From positions 1,302,001-1,366,000 of the forward strand of contig JAFEKR010000005.1 in the NCBI GenBank assembly GCA_019022495.1: a DNA stretch of 64,000 bases, written 5' to 3'. The notes under the pieces are model-generated. The model worked only from the letters and a program-made list of their open reading frames with translations, ran no database searches and was not told the DNA's origin. Origin of the DNA: Epichloe hybrida (taxonomy: Eukaryota > Ascomycota > Sordariomycetes > Hypocreales > Clavicipitaceae). Below are positions 48,719 to 61,271 of this stretch, in pieces. Each line of letters starts with the position of its first letter. Positions within the stretch are counted from its first letter, which is position 1. The position numbers were made by a program, and so were the translations under genes.

Positions 48719-50241
48719 ATGCATGCCATGATGCTCGGTCGCCTGTCACAAAACCCAGTGGCTGCAGCCTTGGTGGCCGTTGCAGTCGTCTTGATATCAA
48801 CCATGGCGCTCTTCAGGTCACCACCCTCACAACACACAGCTGGCAAGGCAGGCCCGCCATCTGTGCCAGGCTACTGGCTTCCGTTCCTGGGCCATGGCCC
48901 CCGATTCCTCCTGAACAAGGATGGGTTCCTGGCCGGCCTCCGGAAGCGATATCCCGAGGGCATATTCTCTCTCAACATGATGGGCAAGAAGCACCACATC
49001 ATCCATGAGCCCGCCTTATCGAGCGCCCTCATGAATCGACCACGTACTTCTTATGAAGAGCCGTGGATCGCTATCCGCATGCTCACGGCCGGCTTTGGCC
49101 TTCGCAAGCAAGATCAAACTACATATACCAAGTTGGCCCGTGAGACGCCCGATCTGTTCAAGCACATGCTTTCTGAGCCTGGCCTGAGCAACCTGGTCGA
49201 TGCCGTGGTTGACCAGGTCAAGACTCGCATCACCGAATTCGTCACCTTCAGCTCCTCGACGGTAGACCAGACGGACTGGGAGAGATCATCGGGTGTTGAT
49301 GTGGTGCAGAACAGCAAAGGCGAGACGTTTGTAGAGGCTGATTTGATGTCGCTGACGCGCCATTTCGTCGCCGCCACCGCGAACCCTGCTCTTTTCGGCA
49401 CCGACTTTGTCGAGAATTTTCCGGACTTCTGGGAACTGCTGTGGACGCTCGACGACGGCATCGTTTTGATGGCTGCCAACGTGCCGGCGTGGATTCCCTG
49501 GCCGAGACTCCAGCGGGCAAAGACGGCGCGGCGCAGGATGCTGGCCCGCACACTTGAATTTGAAGCCGCCATGGACAGGTACCTCCAAGGCGAGGATCCC
49601 GGTGCGAAATGGCAGAACTTGGACAACGTCAGCACCTTTGTCAAGACTCGCCTTGAGTTGTTCCGCACTCGCGGCCTGCCTCTGGAAGCTCGAGCGTCTT
49701 GCGATGTCGCACTCTCGTGGGCAATGAATGCCAATGCTAACCCCCTGATATTCTGGCTGGTCTTGGAGCTGTACAGAGACCCCGTCCTGCTGGAAACGGT
49801 TCGCGAGGAGATTGCCCCCTTTTTCAAGGTCTCACAGCCCGGAAACGAATTCGGATCCGCGGTCTGGATAGCACCGGAACTGGAAAGCCTCGACCTGGAC
49901 GGGTTGATCAATCATTGCCCGCACCTAAAGGCCGCGTATCTCGAGACACTTCGCGTCTACCTTGGCGTGTGGACCGTCCAATGCCTGACCGAGGACGTCA
50001 CACTGGAGCGAAGAGGGAAGAGTTCAGAGGCATATTTCCTGCACAAGGGGGATCTGGCGCACACGGCACACGAGCTGCACCAGCTCGATGCTGACTATTT
50101 CCCGAATCCAAAGGAGTGGCAACATGATAGGTTCTTGAAGGAGACAAAAGACGAGAATGGTCGCCACGTGCAAACTGTGGACGTGGGAACGCTACGACCC
50201 TACGGTAAGTTTTTATGTTTCCTCGTTTGACCCATGACGGG

Positions 50242-50273
<32 letters not shown>

Positions 50274-50531
50274 CCCCTAACTCAATTCATTGCAGGTGGC
50301 GGCCCTAGCATGTGCAAAGGTCGCGCGTTTGCCATGCGTGAGATGCTCCTGTACGCATCATTCATTATATCGTTTTATGACATGATTCCTCCGGAGGGGG
50401 AGAGTTGGGAGGATCCAGGTACGCGTAAGCGGGCCGCTACAAGATATCCCACCAGACCGGTCAAGGTGTGGATTAGGAGGAGAGACATCACTTCGGAACC
50501 AGCTTCGAAGGATGCTTCGAAGGAAGGGTGA
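48719..50531 (+). CDS. Cytochrome P450, CYP7/CYP8 (sterol hydroxylase, prostacyclin synthase)-like
   Basis: Two exons, 48719-50204 and 50296-50531, joined in phase 1; 573 residues from ATG 48719 (MHAMMLGRLSQN), which puts the membrane anchor (PVAAALVAVAVVLISTMALF) near the N-terminus. Earlier in-frame ATGs would add up to 32 residues. The Pro hinge is PPSVPGYWLPFLGHG. ExxR is ETLRVYLG, and the heme loop is RPYGGGPSMCKGRAFAMRE (Cys about 502), split by the intron. The I-helix region SWAMNANANPLIFW lacks the usual Thr/Asp pair, as in CYP7/8-type enzymes that isomerise or use unusual oxygen chemistry. The intron holds a T27 run. Substrate unknown; sterol- or fatty-acid-like substrates are inferred from family only. 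Confidence 0.9.
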
Positions 50532-50978
50532 GATGAGAGATGAGCCGTCATGACGGGACAAGGCTGTGTGGACAGCACGCACAAAACCGTGCGAGATGCA
50601 TGGCGTTGGTCAGTTTTTGTTTATGAAGAAGTAAAAATTGGGTTGGTGGCCACTGGCCATGGGCTGGAACGCTGACTGACGCCATTGGCTGCGATTTTTG
50701 GCAAAAATCCTCACCACTTTGCGGGCCTCACAGGGCCTCACAGGGCCTCACAGGGCCTAACAGGGCCGGGGGCCTTCTCTTCTTTAGCACACCGTTTATT
50801 GTCTTGTCTTGACATCGCTGTTCTGTTCTCCTTGACTCGTCCATTCTCGCTCCCATCTTTGCCTCTGCTATCTTGTGGTCTGCGGTGACCAATCAACCAG
50901 TCGTAAGAGCCCGCCACTTGCTCGGCAGTCCTCGATTCCGACCAACCTCAACATGCTTCCCGTCGAGGTGACGCAGCC
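50532..50978. other. Intergenic, promoter of ATM1
   Basis: Contains the tandem 11-mer at about 50723-50767 and then a C/T-rich stretch up to the ATM1 start. No gene is seen. Confidence 0.5.
50723..50767. repeat. Tandem 11-mer in the ATM1 promoter region, four copies
   Basis: GGGCCTCACAG is repeated three times, followed by a variant GGGCCTAACAG and a final GGGCC. It ends about 210 bases upstream of the ATM1 ATG. Confidence 0.88.
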
Positions 50979-53222
50979 ATGATACCACGATTATCACCTC
51001 GCTCATCGCTTCTTTGCCCGCGATGCAGCTTCCGCCAGCCTCACAGCCGTCCGGCTTGGCTTTCTCGTCTACCAATTGCCTTGTCACGACCCTTCCGAAC
51101 ATCGGTCCCATCTCGTCGCGAACCACCGCCGCCGCCGCCGCCGCCGCCGAAGACTGCTACCGATGCCGTGAAGCTCTCGACGATTCTGCCCAAAACAGCG
51201 CCTTCTGGGCCGGGCGCGCCGAAAAAAAAGAACAACGACCCGCTTGCCTCGGTCGATAAGTCGGTCGCGGAGCAGCGCAAAGCCGACTGGGCCATTATTC
51301 GCGAAATGTCGCGTTACCTTTGGCCGAAAGATGGCTTCGGCACCAAAGTGCGCGTAGGCGTGGCGGTATCGCTGCTGATGGGAGCCAAGTTGCTCAACGT
51401 CCAAGTTCCGTTCTACTTCAAAAGTATAGTGGACTCTATGAACATTGACTTCACGGCTGTGGGCGGCACAGCTGCCGCCGTGGCAGGAAGCATGATTGTC
51501 GCGTACGGCGCAGCCAGGATAGGCGCCACGGTCTTCCAGGAGCTCCGGAACGCCGTGTTTGCGTCGGTTGCGCAAAAGGCCATTCGCGGCGTGGCGCGCA
51601 ACGTGTTCGATCACTTGCTGCGTCTCGATCTGAGCTTCCACCTGTCGAAGCAGACGGGAGGGCTGACCAGAGCCATCGATAGGGGTACCAAGGGCATCAG
51701 CTTTTTGCTGACAAGCATGGTTTTTCACATTATCCCGACGGCCTTGGAGATCAGCCTGGTGTGTGGCATCCTGACGTGGCAGTACGGTGCGAAATTCGCC
51801 GCCATCACGGCCCTGACCATGGTTGGATACACGGCGTTTACCATCTGGACGACGGCTTGGAGAACAAGGTTTCGCAGGCAGGCCAATGCCGCCGACAACA
51901 AGGCCTCCACGGTAGCCGTCGACTCACTCATCAACTACGAGGCGGTCAAGCACTTCAACAACGAGAAATTCGAAGTGGCGCGGTACGACAAGGCGCTGGG
52001 GGAATACGAGAAGAGCTCCATCAAGGTGGCGACGTCGTTGGCTCTCCTGAACAGCGGGCAGAACATCATCTTTTCCTCGGCCTTGACGGCCATGATGTAC
52101 TTTGCGGCGGATGGCGTGGCAACGGGCGCCTTGACCGTGGGCGACCTCGTCATGGTGAATCAGCTCGTGTTCCAGCTTTCCGTGCCCCTCAACTTCCTGG
52201 GCTCCGTGTACCGAGAGCTGCGCCAGTCGCTCCTGGACATGGAAACCCTCTTCAATCTGCAAAAGGTCAATGTCAGCATCAAGGACAAGGCTGATGCCAA
52301 ACCGCTCGCGCTTGCTCGCGGAGGCGAAATCAGATTCGAGAATGTCCGCTTCGGATACCACCCCGATCGACCCATCCTGAAAGACTTGTCCGTCACCATC
52401 CCCGCTGGCAAGAAGGTAGCCGTTGTTGGGCCCAGCGGGTGTGGCAAGTCGACACTACTGCGGCTTCTCTTCCGTTCATACGACGTGCAAGGTGGCCGCA
52501 TCTTGATAGACGACCAAGACATTCGCGACGTCACCGTGGACTCTCTCCGAAAGGCAATTGGCGTCGTGCCCCAGGACACACCCCTTTTCAACGACACGGT
52601 GGAGCACAATATCCGCTACGGTCTCATTGACGCCTCGCACGAGGACGTCGTTGCCGCGGCCAAGCGGGCTCGCATTCACGACATCATCGAAAAGTTCCCC
52701 GACGGATACAGCACCAAGGTCGGCGAACGGGGCATGATGATCTCTGGTGGCGAGAAGCAGCGTCTGGCTGTGAGCAGACTGCTTCTCAAGGACCCCCCCT
52801 TGCTCTTCTTTGACGAGGCGACGAGTGCTTTGGACACGCACACTGAACAGGCGCTGATGATGAACATCAACGGCATCCTGAGGGGAAAGGGTCGCACCAG
52901 CGTCTTCGTCGCCCATCGTCTGCGGACCATTTTCGACTCGGACATGATTATTGTGTTGAAGGACGGGAGTGTGGCTGAGATGGCAACGCACAGGGAGTTG
53001 ATTGATCGCGCGGGAGTCTACTCTGAGCTATGGAGCGGTAAGTACCAAGGTCTCTCTCGGGACGATGACAAGGGCTTACTTGGGGGCTCTGTGATTGAAA
53101 TAGTACACATGCAGCAATGCTAACCCTTTTCTTGTGTGATAGCGCAGGAAATGCTCTTCGACGAAGACGGGAACGACAAGGAAGGGAAGGTCACCAAGAG
53201 GACCAAGAACTCGCCATCTTGA
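50979..53222 (+). CDS. ATM1: Mitochondrial ABC half-transporter Atm1 (Fe-S precursor exporter)
   Basis: Inner-membrane ABC half-transporter (ABCB7/Atm1 family) that works as a homodimer to export a glutathione-linked sulfur/iron compound needed for cytosolic Fe-S protein assembly. Exons 50979-53037 and 53143-53222 give 712 residues. The N-terminus is Arg/Ser-rich with no acids for about 50 residues, a strong mitochondrial signal, followed by a poly-Pro tract (GCCGCCGCC repeats). Six-helix membrane domain about 110-400, containing [17 protein letters not shown], a family signature. Walker A is GPSGCGKST (about 484), Q-loop [11 protein letters not shown], signature [13 protein letters not shown] (about 587), Walker [13 protein letters not shown] and switch His AHRL. 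An essential housekeeping gene; call secure. Confidence 0.96.
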
Positions 53223-53362
53223 ATGGGTTGGCAAAGCAATGTAATCTCCATCAAACACCCGGGCTCTATCTTTTTTTTTTTTTACTTTTTTTTTTTTACT
53301 TTTTCTCAGCAACACTCTATACAAAGCACTTGACGCTGCTGCTGTCGTCATGGGAACTGCAT

Positions 53363-54968
53363 TTAATGCAGCTGGAAGTATCCCCTCCACAGCTCCGGCA
53401 GCACGCCACGCAAATCCCACTTCTCCGCAATCTCCTTCATTCGTTGGTAGCTCTTCTCGCCATAGCGTCTCAGTACATCCTGCGATTTGCCAGCATAGTT
53501 CATGTACACGAAATCGCGAAGAAAATTGCGATCCCCGGCCATGGCCTCCACCTCGTCGATAAACTCCTTGGCCGAAGACTCGATGAGCGTGTCCAGCGCG
53601 GCATCAGCCCAGCTCGACGAGAGCTGGATCATGATGAGCGGCCCGTCCGCGGGGTACAGCCCGAGGGCATTGCCCCCGTTCTTCTGCATGTGTGTTATGA
53701 CGTTATCTGTGATGGGTTGCAGGACGAGGAAAGGGGTGAATGTCCTGTTTCCAGCTTCTTGGATGATTTTCGAGACGTATCCCTCGTAGAGGCGCGTGAT
53801 GTCACCCAGGAGCTCTTGTGAGCGTGCCGCCGATATGGTGGTATCCCACCACGTCTTGCGAAACAATCCCACTGGCTCCTCGATCAGACGTGTCAGCGCC
53901 GAGACGTCGGCGCGCAGCGTCTCGTTCCGGATCACGCCTGGGATGGAATCGAAATGCCGGAAGACGGCCGGCGTGGTGTCCCACGCCAGAGGCTTGGCGT
54001 GGAAGAAACTTGTCAGGAACAGCCACCGGCCCGAAGCTTGATCGTACGTCTGGACAAAGTACGCGTGGGCGTCATCGTCGGTGGCCAGCCTCCGAGTCGC
54101 CATGCCCGTGACCATTGGCACAAGAGACTTGTTGGCCGTCGCACCGTCGTAGACGACGGATCTCGTCCACAAATCACCCTGCTCAAAGGAGTCGAGGTCG
54201 AATCTCGTGACGATGCCCCAGCTGGAGCCGCCGCCGCCGCGGAGAGCCCAGTAGAGATCGGTGTTCTCCTTGGCGTTTGCGTTGAGGATCTTCCCCGAGG
54301 ACACGACGATTTCGAAGTTGTTCACGTTGTCGCATGCCCAGCCGTATCGGCCCGAGAAGTACGACAGTCCCCCGCCGAGAATGAGACCGCTCACGCCGAC
54401 GGTGGCCGATCTGCCGCCCACGACGGCCAGCCCCAGTGGATCGAGAGCCTCGGACACGTCGATCCATCGGTTGCCGGGCCCGACAGAGACGGTCCTCTTG
54501 TCCATTGACACGGTGATCTGGTTCATGTACCGCAGATCGACGGTCACGCCGTCCTGGATGTTGGACGCGCCTGGGAAAGCAGAGTGGCCGCTTCCTCTCA
54601 CCGTGAAGGGGGCTGAGAGCCTTATGAGCGTCTTCATGGCGCGGGACACGTCCGATGTGGAACGGGGGGTGAAGAAGCATTGTGGGTGGACATCGGACTG
54701 TCGAGTGGACCAATATGTATTGAGAAGAGGTAAGTCGAAGAGTTGCGATAGTGGACGTCGGGCACCATGCTGGACAGATAGGCACACTGGGGGGGGGGGG
54801 ATTGTCAGTGAGTTCTTATACGTATGAAGACGGAGGGACCTCGGAATTCGAGCCTCGTGAGAAAAAAAAAAAACTTACGGCGGCTTTCGCGGCTTCATGT
54901 TCCCAGCTCTTCAGGCACGCAGCTGGGCCGACTGCCCATGCGAAGAGAACGAGCGCAAAGTACCTCAT
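53363..54968 (-). CDS. Secreted FAD-linked oxidoreductase (BBE/VAO type)
   Basis: Flavoenzyme of the berberine-bridge/6-hydroxynicotine-oxidase group. Minus-strand exons: 54968-54879, then 54769-53363; 498 residues. Residues 1-19 (MRYFALVLFAWAVGPAACL) are a signal peptide. FAD-binding: VRGSGHSAFPGASN (His92 probably carries covalent FAD), GGRSATVGVSGLILGGGLSY; the usual Cys for a second covalent bond is Ser here, so attachment is probably single. The BBE C-terminus YMNYAG is clear. The first acceptor after the poly-C tract (54787) gives CAYLSSMVPDV, like related enzymes, but then needs a 1-nt shift to reach NTYWSTRQ. The acceptor 17 nt downstream keeps the frame, and I used it. Substrate unknown. 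Confidence 0.85.
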
Positions 54969-55492
54969 TGTCGATGAATGTTTCGTGGGTGATGTCGCAA
55001 AGTGGCCAAGGTGTCAAGAGGTGGGGGGGACAGCAGAAGCTCCTTTTATATTTACCGCAACGAAGATTTTTGCAAAGCCCCTCCACTGTGCAAAGAGAGC
55101 CTTCGCGATGCGTCATGGGCGGAGAAAAAAAGGTTAGCAGGTGCACGATTGAATTAGGCTCAGGCTAAAATGCGCGCCACGAAAGCTACCAGCTTGTTCA
55201 ACTCATTGTCATCCATGGGGCCACGGGCCCAAGACGGGCATGTTGGCGGGCAATTGTAATCCGGGCACAGATGGGCATGCTCACGTGGTTTTTTTTTTTT
55301 TGGTCTCGGAAGTTGGTTGCTCAACGTTGGGATTTCTTACGGAGAATGAGCCGCGCAGATAGGGGTTTACAGGATCCTCACTCGCCATGAACAAGTTCTC
55401 TTGGTTCCCGCGTATAATCCACCAACAACCCGTCCTTTGCGATGCAATGCGCGCAAAAAAAAAAAAAAAAAAAAAAAAGATAAAAAAAAAAA
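54969..55492. other. Intergenic with A runs
   Basis: Promoter side of the FAD oxidoreductase and 3' side of the SnoaL-like gene. It contains a T run near 55289-55300 and A24 plus A11 runs at 55455-55478 and 55482-55492. Confidence 0.5.
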
Positions 55493-56020
55493 TCATGACA
55501 CGCTCGGATGAGCCTGCCTCTGCATCGCCTCGGCCCGCGCACTCACGGGCGACGCGTCCAGATACGCCGTCAACCGGACGGCCTGCAGTCCGCCCCGTCC
55601 CCTCCCCACATGGCTCGGCTCCAGCTCAATCACGTTGAACTCCCTGATCCTGACCTCGACGCGCTCGGCGTCCTCGGTGAAGACGGTGGCGCTCGTGGAC
55701 TCGTACATGACCGTCCTCGAGCCGTTGCCCATGTCGACGTCCCACGCGCGCTCCAGGCTGTGGCCGAACCGGGAGAGGCGCGACGCGCGCAGGCCCAGCA
55801 TCTTGACCACGTCGGCTGCGTCCACGGGGGCGCCGTTGTTGATGGTGAAGGTGGCGTCGGGCGCGAGGAGGTTGGCCAGACCCGGGCCGGGCGTGCCGCG
55901 GGCGGGGGGGGGGCCCAGGGCGTCGAGCGCCGGCAGGATGGCCTTGAGGAACAAGAGGCCGGGCGGGGAGTCTGGGGGGATGGAGTGGTGAGAGCCGTGG
56001 TGGATGAAGGTCTGCGCCAT
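55493..56020 (-). CDS. SnoaL/NTF2-like small protein
   Basis: An intronless 175-residue protein from ATG 56020 (MAQTFIHHGSHHS); the frame is open 15 codons further up, but that part is poor. The pattern LKAILPALDAL, NLLAPDATFTINNGAPVDAADVVKMLG..., then three long beta segments (RTVMYESTSATVFT, VEVRIREFNVIEL, LQAVRLTAYLDASPV) is that of the cone-shaped NTF2-like fold. Members act as small isomerases, hydrolases or dimer partners, mostly in fungal secondary pathways or as uncharacterised proteins. The stop is next to a 40-base A-rich run. Adjacent to the FAD oxidoreductase on the same strand, suggesting but not proving a shared role. Confidence 0.75.
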   Translation of the reverse strand: MAQTFIHHGSHHSIPPDSPPGLLFLKAILPALDALGPPPARGTPGPGLANLLAPDATFTINNGAPVDAADVVKMLGLRASRLSRFGHSLERAWDVDMGNGSRTVMYESTSATVFTEDAERVEVRIREFNVIELEPSHVGRGRGGLQAVRLTAYLDASPVSARAEAMQRQAHPSVS

Positions 56021-57105
56021 TCTGGGCGTGAAGGTGGCCCGAGGGTGGCCGAAAAAGGGAGTCAAAGTCGGTCTCCGCCGTTGCCGTCAGAACAAATCTC
56101 CTGGCACAAATCGATAAGCGCGATGCAGGAAGTGATGGGTCCCTTGGATTATGTATTTTACCAGAACCCAGCGGGTGCCACCCTCTTACCAAGTTACCAG
56201 CGTAAATCCCCTACAGTATCTATCCCTTTGAGTGCCCGAAGGCGCCAACGAGGTCACGGGACCCACATCTGGCTTAGTACATACAAGGTACCTCTAAACG
56301 CCGCGACCGTGTGGAACATGTAATGTAGCTCCTTGTACTCACCGGACTTCTTTATATGGTGTAATTTCTATTAAAAATCAAGTACCTCCTGTCCACCCTT
56401 GGTCTGATTAGCCCACTACCACTTTCGTGACCTAGTTGGCGCCTTCGGGCACTCAAAGGGATAGCCACTCAGAGCTATTCGTGGCTGCCCCGCGTGGGGC
56501 TTGTAGCTGGTGTAGTAAAATCATTCAGGGGTTAGACTGGATGTACAGTGGGGTCCAGGTGTAGAACCCCGCATTCCTTTGATCCTTTACCAGTGGCAAG
56601 GCCTCGGCACCGTAATGTGCCATCTCTCTTTTGTGACATCAGGAAGTGGCTAGGACCCCCAAGATGAAATCAAGTAACCTCAGAAAGTGCCTTGTTTCCA
56701 GTGCGTCATGGAATCATGGTTCACATCCGGATGTTCAACATGCCTGAGGCCAACCACTTGTCAAAAGGGATGTGGACCAGACGCAGGTAACCCAGCCACG
56801 TGCTTCCCGTCCATGTTCGTCTGGTGTCTGGTCTGCCTCTGCCCTCTGGTCGATGGCTGGGGGTTCCTGTCAGTCGCGCCGTCCACTCAGCGTGTCGAAT
56901 TCGAACCCTCTTTGCTAATCTTGGCTAATTGTCCGCCAAAAAAATCCCAGCATCCCTGCACAGCCACTGTCGGCCAGAACCTACCCACGAGCCACTTGAC
57001 TGACTGCAACTTTGCACGCAGCCTTCATACCCTCCTCCTTATTACTAATTACCCTCCATCACCTCACTTGGCTTGTCTGGCGATGCCGCGCGAACGGCAC
57101 CCGAC
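56021..57105. other. Intergenic containing a TIR element
   Basis: Besides the element at 56221-56463, no gene is seen. The 300 bases before 57106 are C/T-rich and fit the promoter and leader of the GT31-like gene. Confidence 0.55.
56221..56463. mobile_element. 239-bp TIR element with TA flanks (MITE-like)
   Basis: TCCCTTTGAGTGCCCGAAGG onward (56223-56258) recurs inverted at 56426-56461: about 36 bp with a single mismatch. The ends abut TA at 56221-56222 and TA at 56462-56463, as for Tc1/mariner-type insertions. The interior has no coding capacity. Unrelated to the 709/19208 family. The element's identity as a non-autonomous transposon is inferred from this structure. Confidence 0.8.
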
Positions 57106-58756
57106 ATGGCAATCCTCAAACTTGCAGCCGAACCCCCATCCCCACGCACCGGCTTCATGTTGAACAAACGATTATTGCGCATCGTCATCGTCGTCGTGGT
57201 ATTCCTCGCCAGCGCCTCTGTTCTGCTCGCTCGCGACGGTCGAGTGCGGAGAGTGCTGCCTTTCCACCGCCAGCACACGGGTCCCGACAACTACCTCTTC
57301 ACATCCACCAGCCGCTTCTTCCCCACGACCGTCGATGATGCCGCGACGGCGAGCAACCAAGACTTGTGCGCGAGCTTCCCGAAATACATGCTCAACGTCG
57401 TCCAACCGGTGCTCAAGGTCGGCCACAGCGAGAATCGGGCCAGGCTTGCCGCACACTTCGACACCACCTCGTCATGCTTCACCAAGGACGAGCTGCTGGT
57501 CGTTTCCGATCTGGATGAGGTAGTCCACGGCCATCGCACTGTTGACGTCCTCGGCGATCTGCCTGCGGGCTACCACGATCTGCACAAGAATCGTGATTTC
57601 CAAAGTTATCTTTCGCAGAAGGAGATGCGCGCCAACGGCACCCTCAACGAGCAGACCCAGAAAACCATTGACGGCTGGATCCTCGACAAGTACAAGTTCC
57701 TGCCCATGGTAGAGCGCGCATGGCTGGCGAGACCCGGAAAGGCCTTTTACTTCTTTTACGAGCCCGACACCTATGTCTTCTGGGACAACGCCTTTCGATT
57801 TCTCCAACATTTCGATCCAGACACGCCAATCTACATGGGATCGCCCTCTCCCGGCAAACACGACGAGAGTCGAAATGTCAAGACATGGTTTGCTAATGGC
57901 GGCCCTGGCATTGTCCTGAGCAGAGGCGCCATCAAGGCACTTCTGCATCGTCGCGTCGACCACAACGGTCACTACGTCGATCCGCCTCTGACGGAGAAGT
58001 GGCAGGATCTCGTATCAGGAGAGTGTTGCGGCGACAGTGTGCTCGGATGGGCTCTCTGGAACGTGACTGTTCAAGTGCAGGGATACTGGCCCATGTTCAA
58101 TCCCCATCCGCTCCACGGCATCCCCTTCAGCGACTTGTACTGGTGTCAGCCTGTTCTCACACTGCACAAGACGTCGCCCCAAGACATGCACTCTCTCTGG
58201 CGCTGGGAATTCGCCCAGCGGACGTTGCACGTGAGTCTCACAACATTGTTTTTGCTACTTGCCCTTTGGCATGTTTTTCGCAAATTTCCCCCCCAAAAAA
58301 AAGACGCCATAGGCTAACTGACCGCAGCGACCAATGTTGTACGCCGACGTGTGGCGCCTGCAACACCCTGGCGAGCCGAGCGTCCTGGAGAACTGGGACA
58401 ATGGCGATTGGGACAGATGGGACCCCCCGGCAGAAGCCTCCATCAACACTTTTGAAGCCTGCGAGCAGTACTGCAGAAGACAAGACCGGTGTGTTCAGTG
58501 GACATGGCGCGGGGGCGACGAAAAGAAGTGCATCCTCATGTCATCGATACGTTACGGCACTGCACGAACCCCCGCATTCATCGAGGACGGCGACAAGAGG
58601 GAGACGATACCGCAGGAGGCATTGGGCAAGAAGACGAACAGGAAGTGGGTGGATTACAAAAGCGGCTGGGTGGAAACCCGCATCAAGGAATGGCGGGACC
58701 AAAGGAAATGTCAACAGGTGCATTGGGTCGGGCCCAGCGTCAGTCGAATATTTTGA
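57106..58756 (+). CDS. GT31-like glycosyltransferase with cysteine-rich C-terminal domain
   Basis: Type II membrane protein, probably in the Golgi. Exons 57106-58230 and 58328-58756 join in phase 0 to 517 residues. ATG 57106 (MAILKLAAEPP) is the first in frame. The anchor helix is about 24-42 (RIVIVVVVFLASASVLL). The metal-binding DxD-type motif is SDLDE (about 135-139). YFFYEPDTYVFWDN, GGPGIVLSRGAIKALL and GECCGDSVLGWAL match the fungal family related to core-1 galactosyltransferases. The extra C-terminus has a PAN/apple-like Cys pattern (FEACEQYCRRQDRCVQWTW...KKCILM), usual in fungal members. Donor and acceptor substrates unknown; nothing nearby points to a partner. Confidence 0.86.
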
Positions 58757-58893
58757 TTTTGATATGCACTGTTGGAGTTCGGGGGGGTCCATCTTCTCAT
58801 CATGGAAAAAAAAAAAGGCGTTGATTGAAAGATTGTTGGTTCTCTGTCATGCCGAAGAGTACTCCGTTACGGCGGATCTGCATTAATAAGGTA

Positions 58894-58913
58894 TTTTTTT
58901 TTTTTTTTTTTTT
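58894..58913. repeat. T20 mononucleotide run
   Basis: Twenty T between the convergent GT31-like and decarboxylase genes. Confidence 0.9.
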
Positions 58914-58950
58914 GCATGTTTGATTCATTGCTATTCACACAGTCGTCGTC

Positions 58951-60623
<1,673 letters not shown>

Positions 60624-61183
60624 ATGGCCCACTCATACAAAGCTCAGTACCCAGCAGAATCAAACGTTCCTCCCGAAATCGTCCATTTCTTCCAGGACTT
60701 TTACCGAAATTCGGATATCCCGGGCGAGCATGATCAATACGTGCATCAGTTCACCAAAGATGCCACGTTCATCCTGGCGTCCACCAAATCCGTAGGCAGC
60801 CAAGGTAAAGCTCCCCCCCCTCCCTTTTTTTTTGGGTGAAGCTCATATTCCTTTGACTTTTGTCAGAGATCAAGACGACGCGCATCGGCATGTGGTCCGC
60901 TGTGTCATCGCGTCGGCACACAATTCACAAGGTTTTCCCATTCTCCGCACAAGACAACGAATTCATGCTCTACGGGTCTGTTGCCATGGAGCTGCGCAAC
61001 GGATCCAATGTGGATGTTGATTGGGCGGCGAGGGCGGAAATTGAAAAGGGAGACGACGGAAAATGGAGAATGAAGTTCTATCAAGTATACTTGGTGAGTG
61101 GCACCTGCTCGTGAAAGGCTGATCTGAGAAACATGCTGACGTGTATTCAGGATACTGGGGCGATTGCTGCCCAGAGCAAGTAG
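60624..61183 (+). CDS. SnoaL-like (NTF2-fold) protein
   Basis: Three exons (60624-60804, 60867-61093, 61151-61183) join in frame to 146 residues, the usual size. VPPEIVHFFQDFYRNSD is the family-typical first helix, HQFTKDATFILAS the loop with the conserved acid/aromatic pattern, and KTTRIGMWSAVSSRRHTIHKVFPF, MLYGSVAMELRNG and KMRFYQVYL-like strands follow (KWRMKFYQVYL at about 123-133). Fungal members are often in catabolic and biosynthetic clusters and rarely characterised. Sits between the decarboxylase and alpha/beta-hydrolase; it ends 88 bases from the hydrolase stop (convergent). Role inferred as helper or small enzyme for the pathway. Confidence 0.83.
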
Positions 61184-61271
61184 ATTGTGAGCGATAGGAC
61201 TCCTTGCTATAGTATAGAAGCACAAGTTCATCAAGTTTATTTTCCATTCTATTCTACCAACTGTTGTTGTT

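Noticed and set aside
56887..56915. GGTTCGAATTC on the minus strand, resembling a tRNA T-loop (B box)
   Set aside because: The flanking bases do not form a T-stem and there is no matching D-arm, anticodon arm or acceptor stem.
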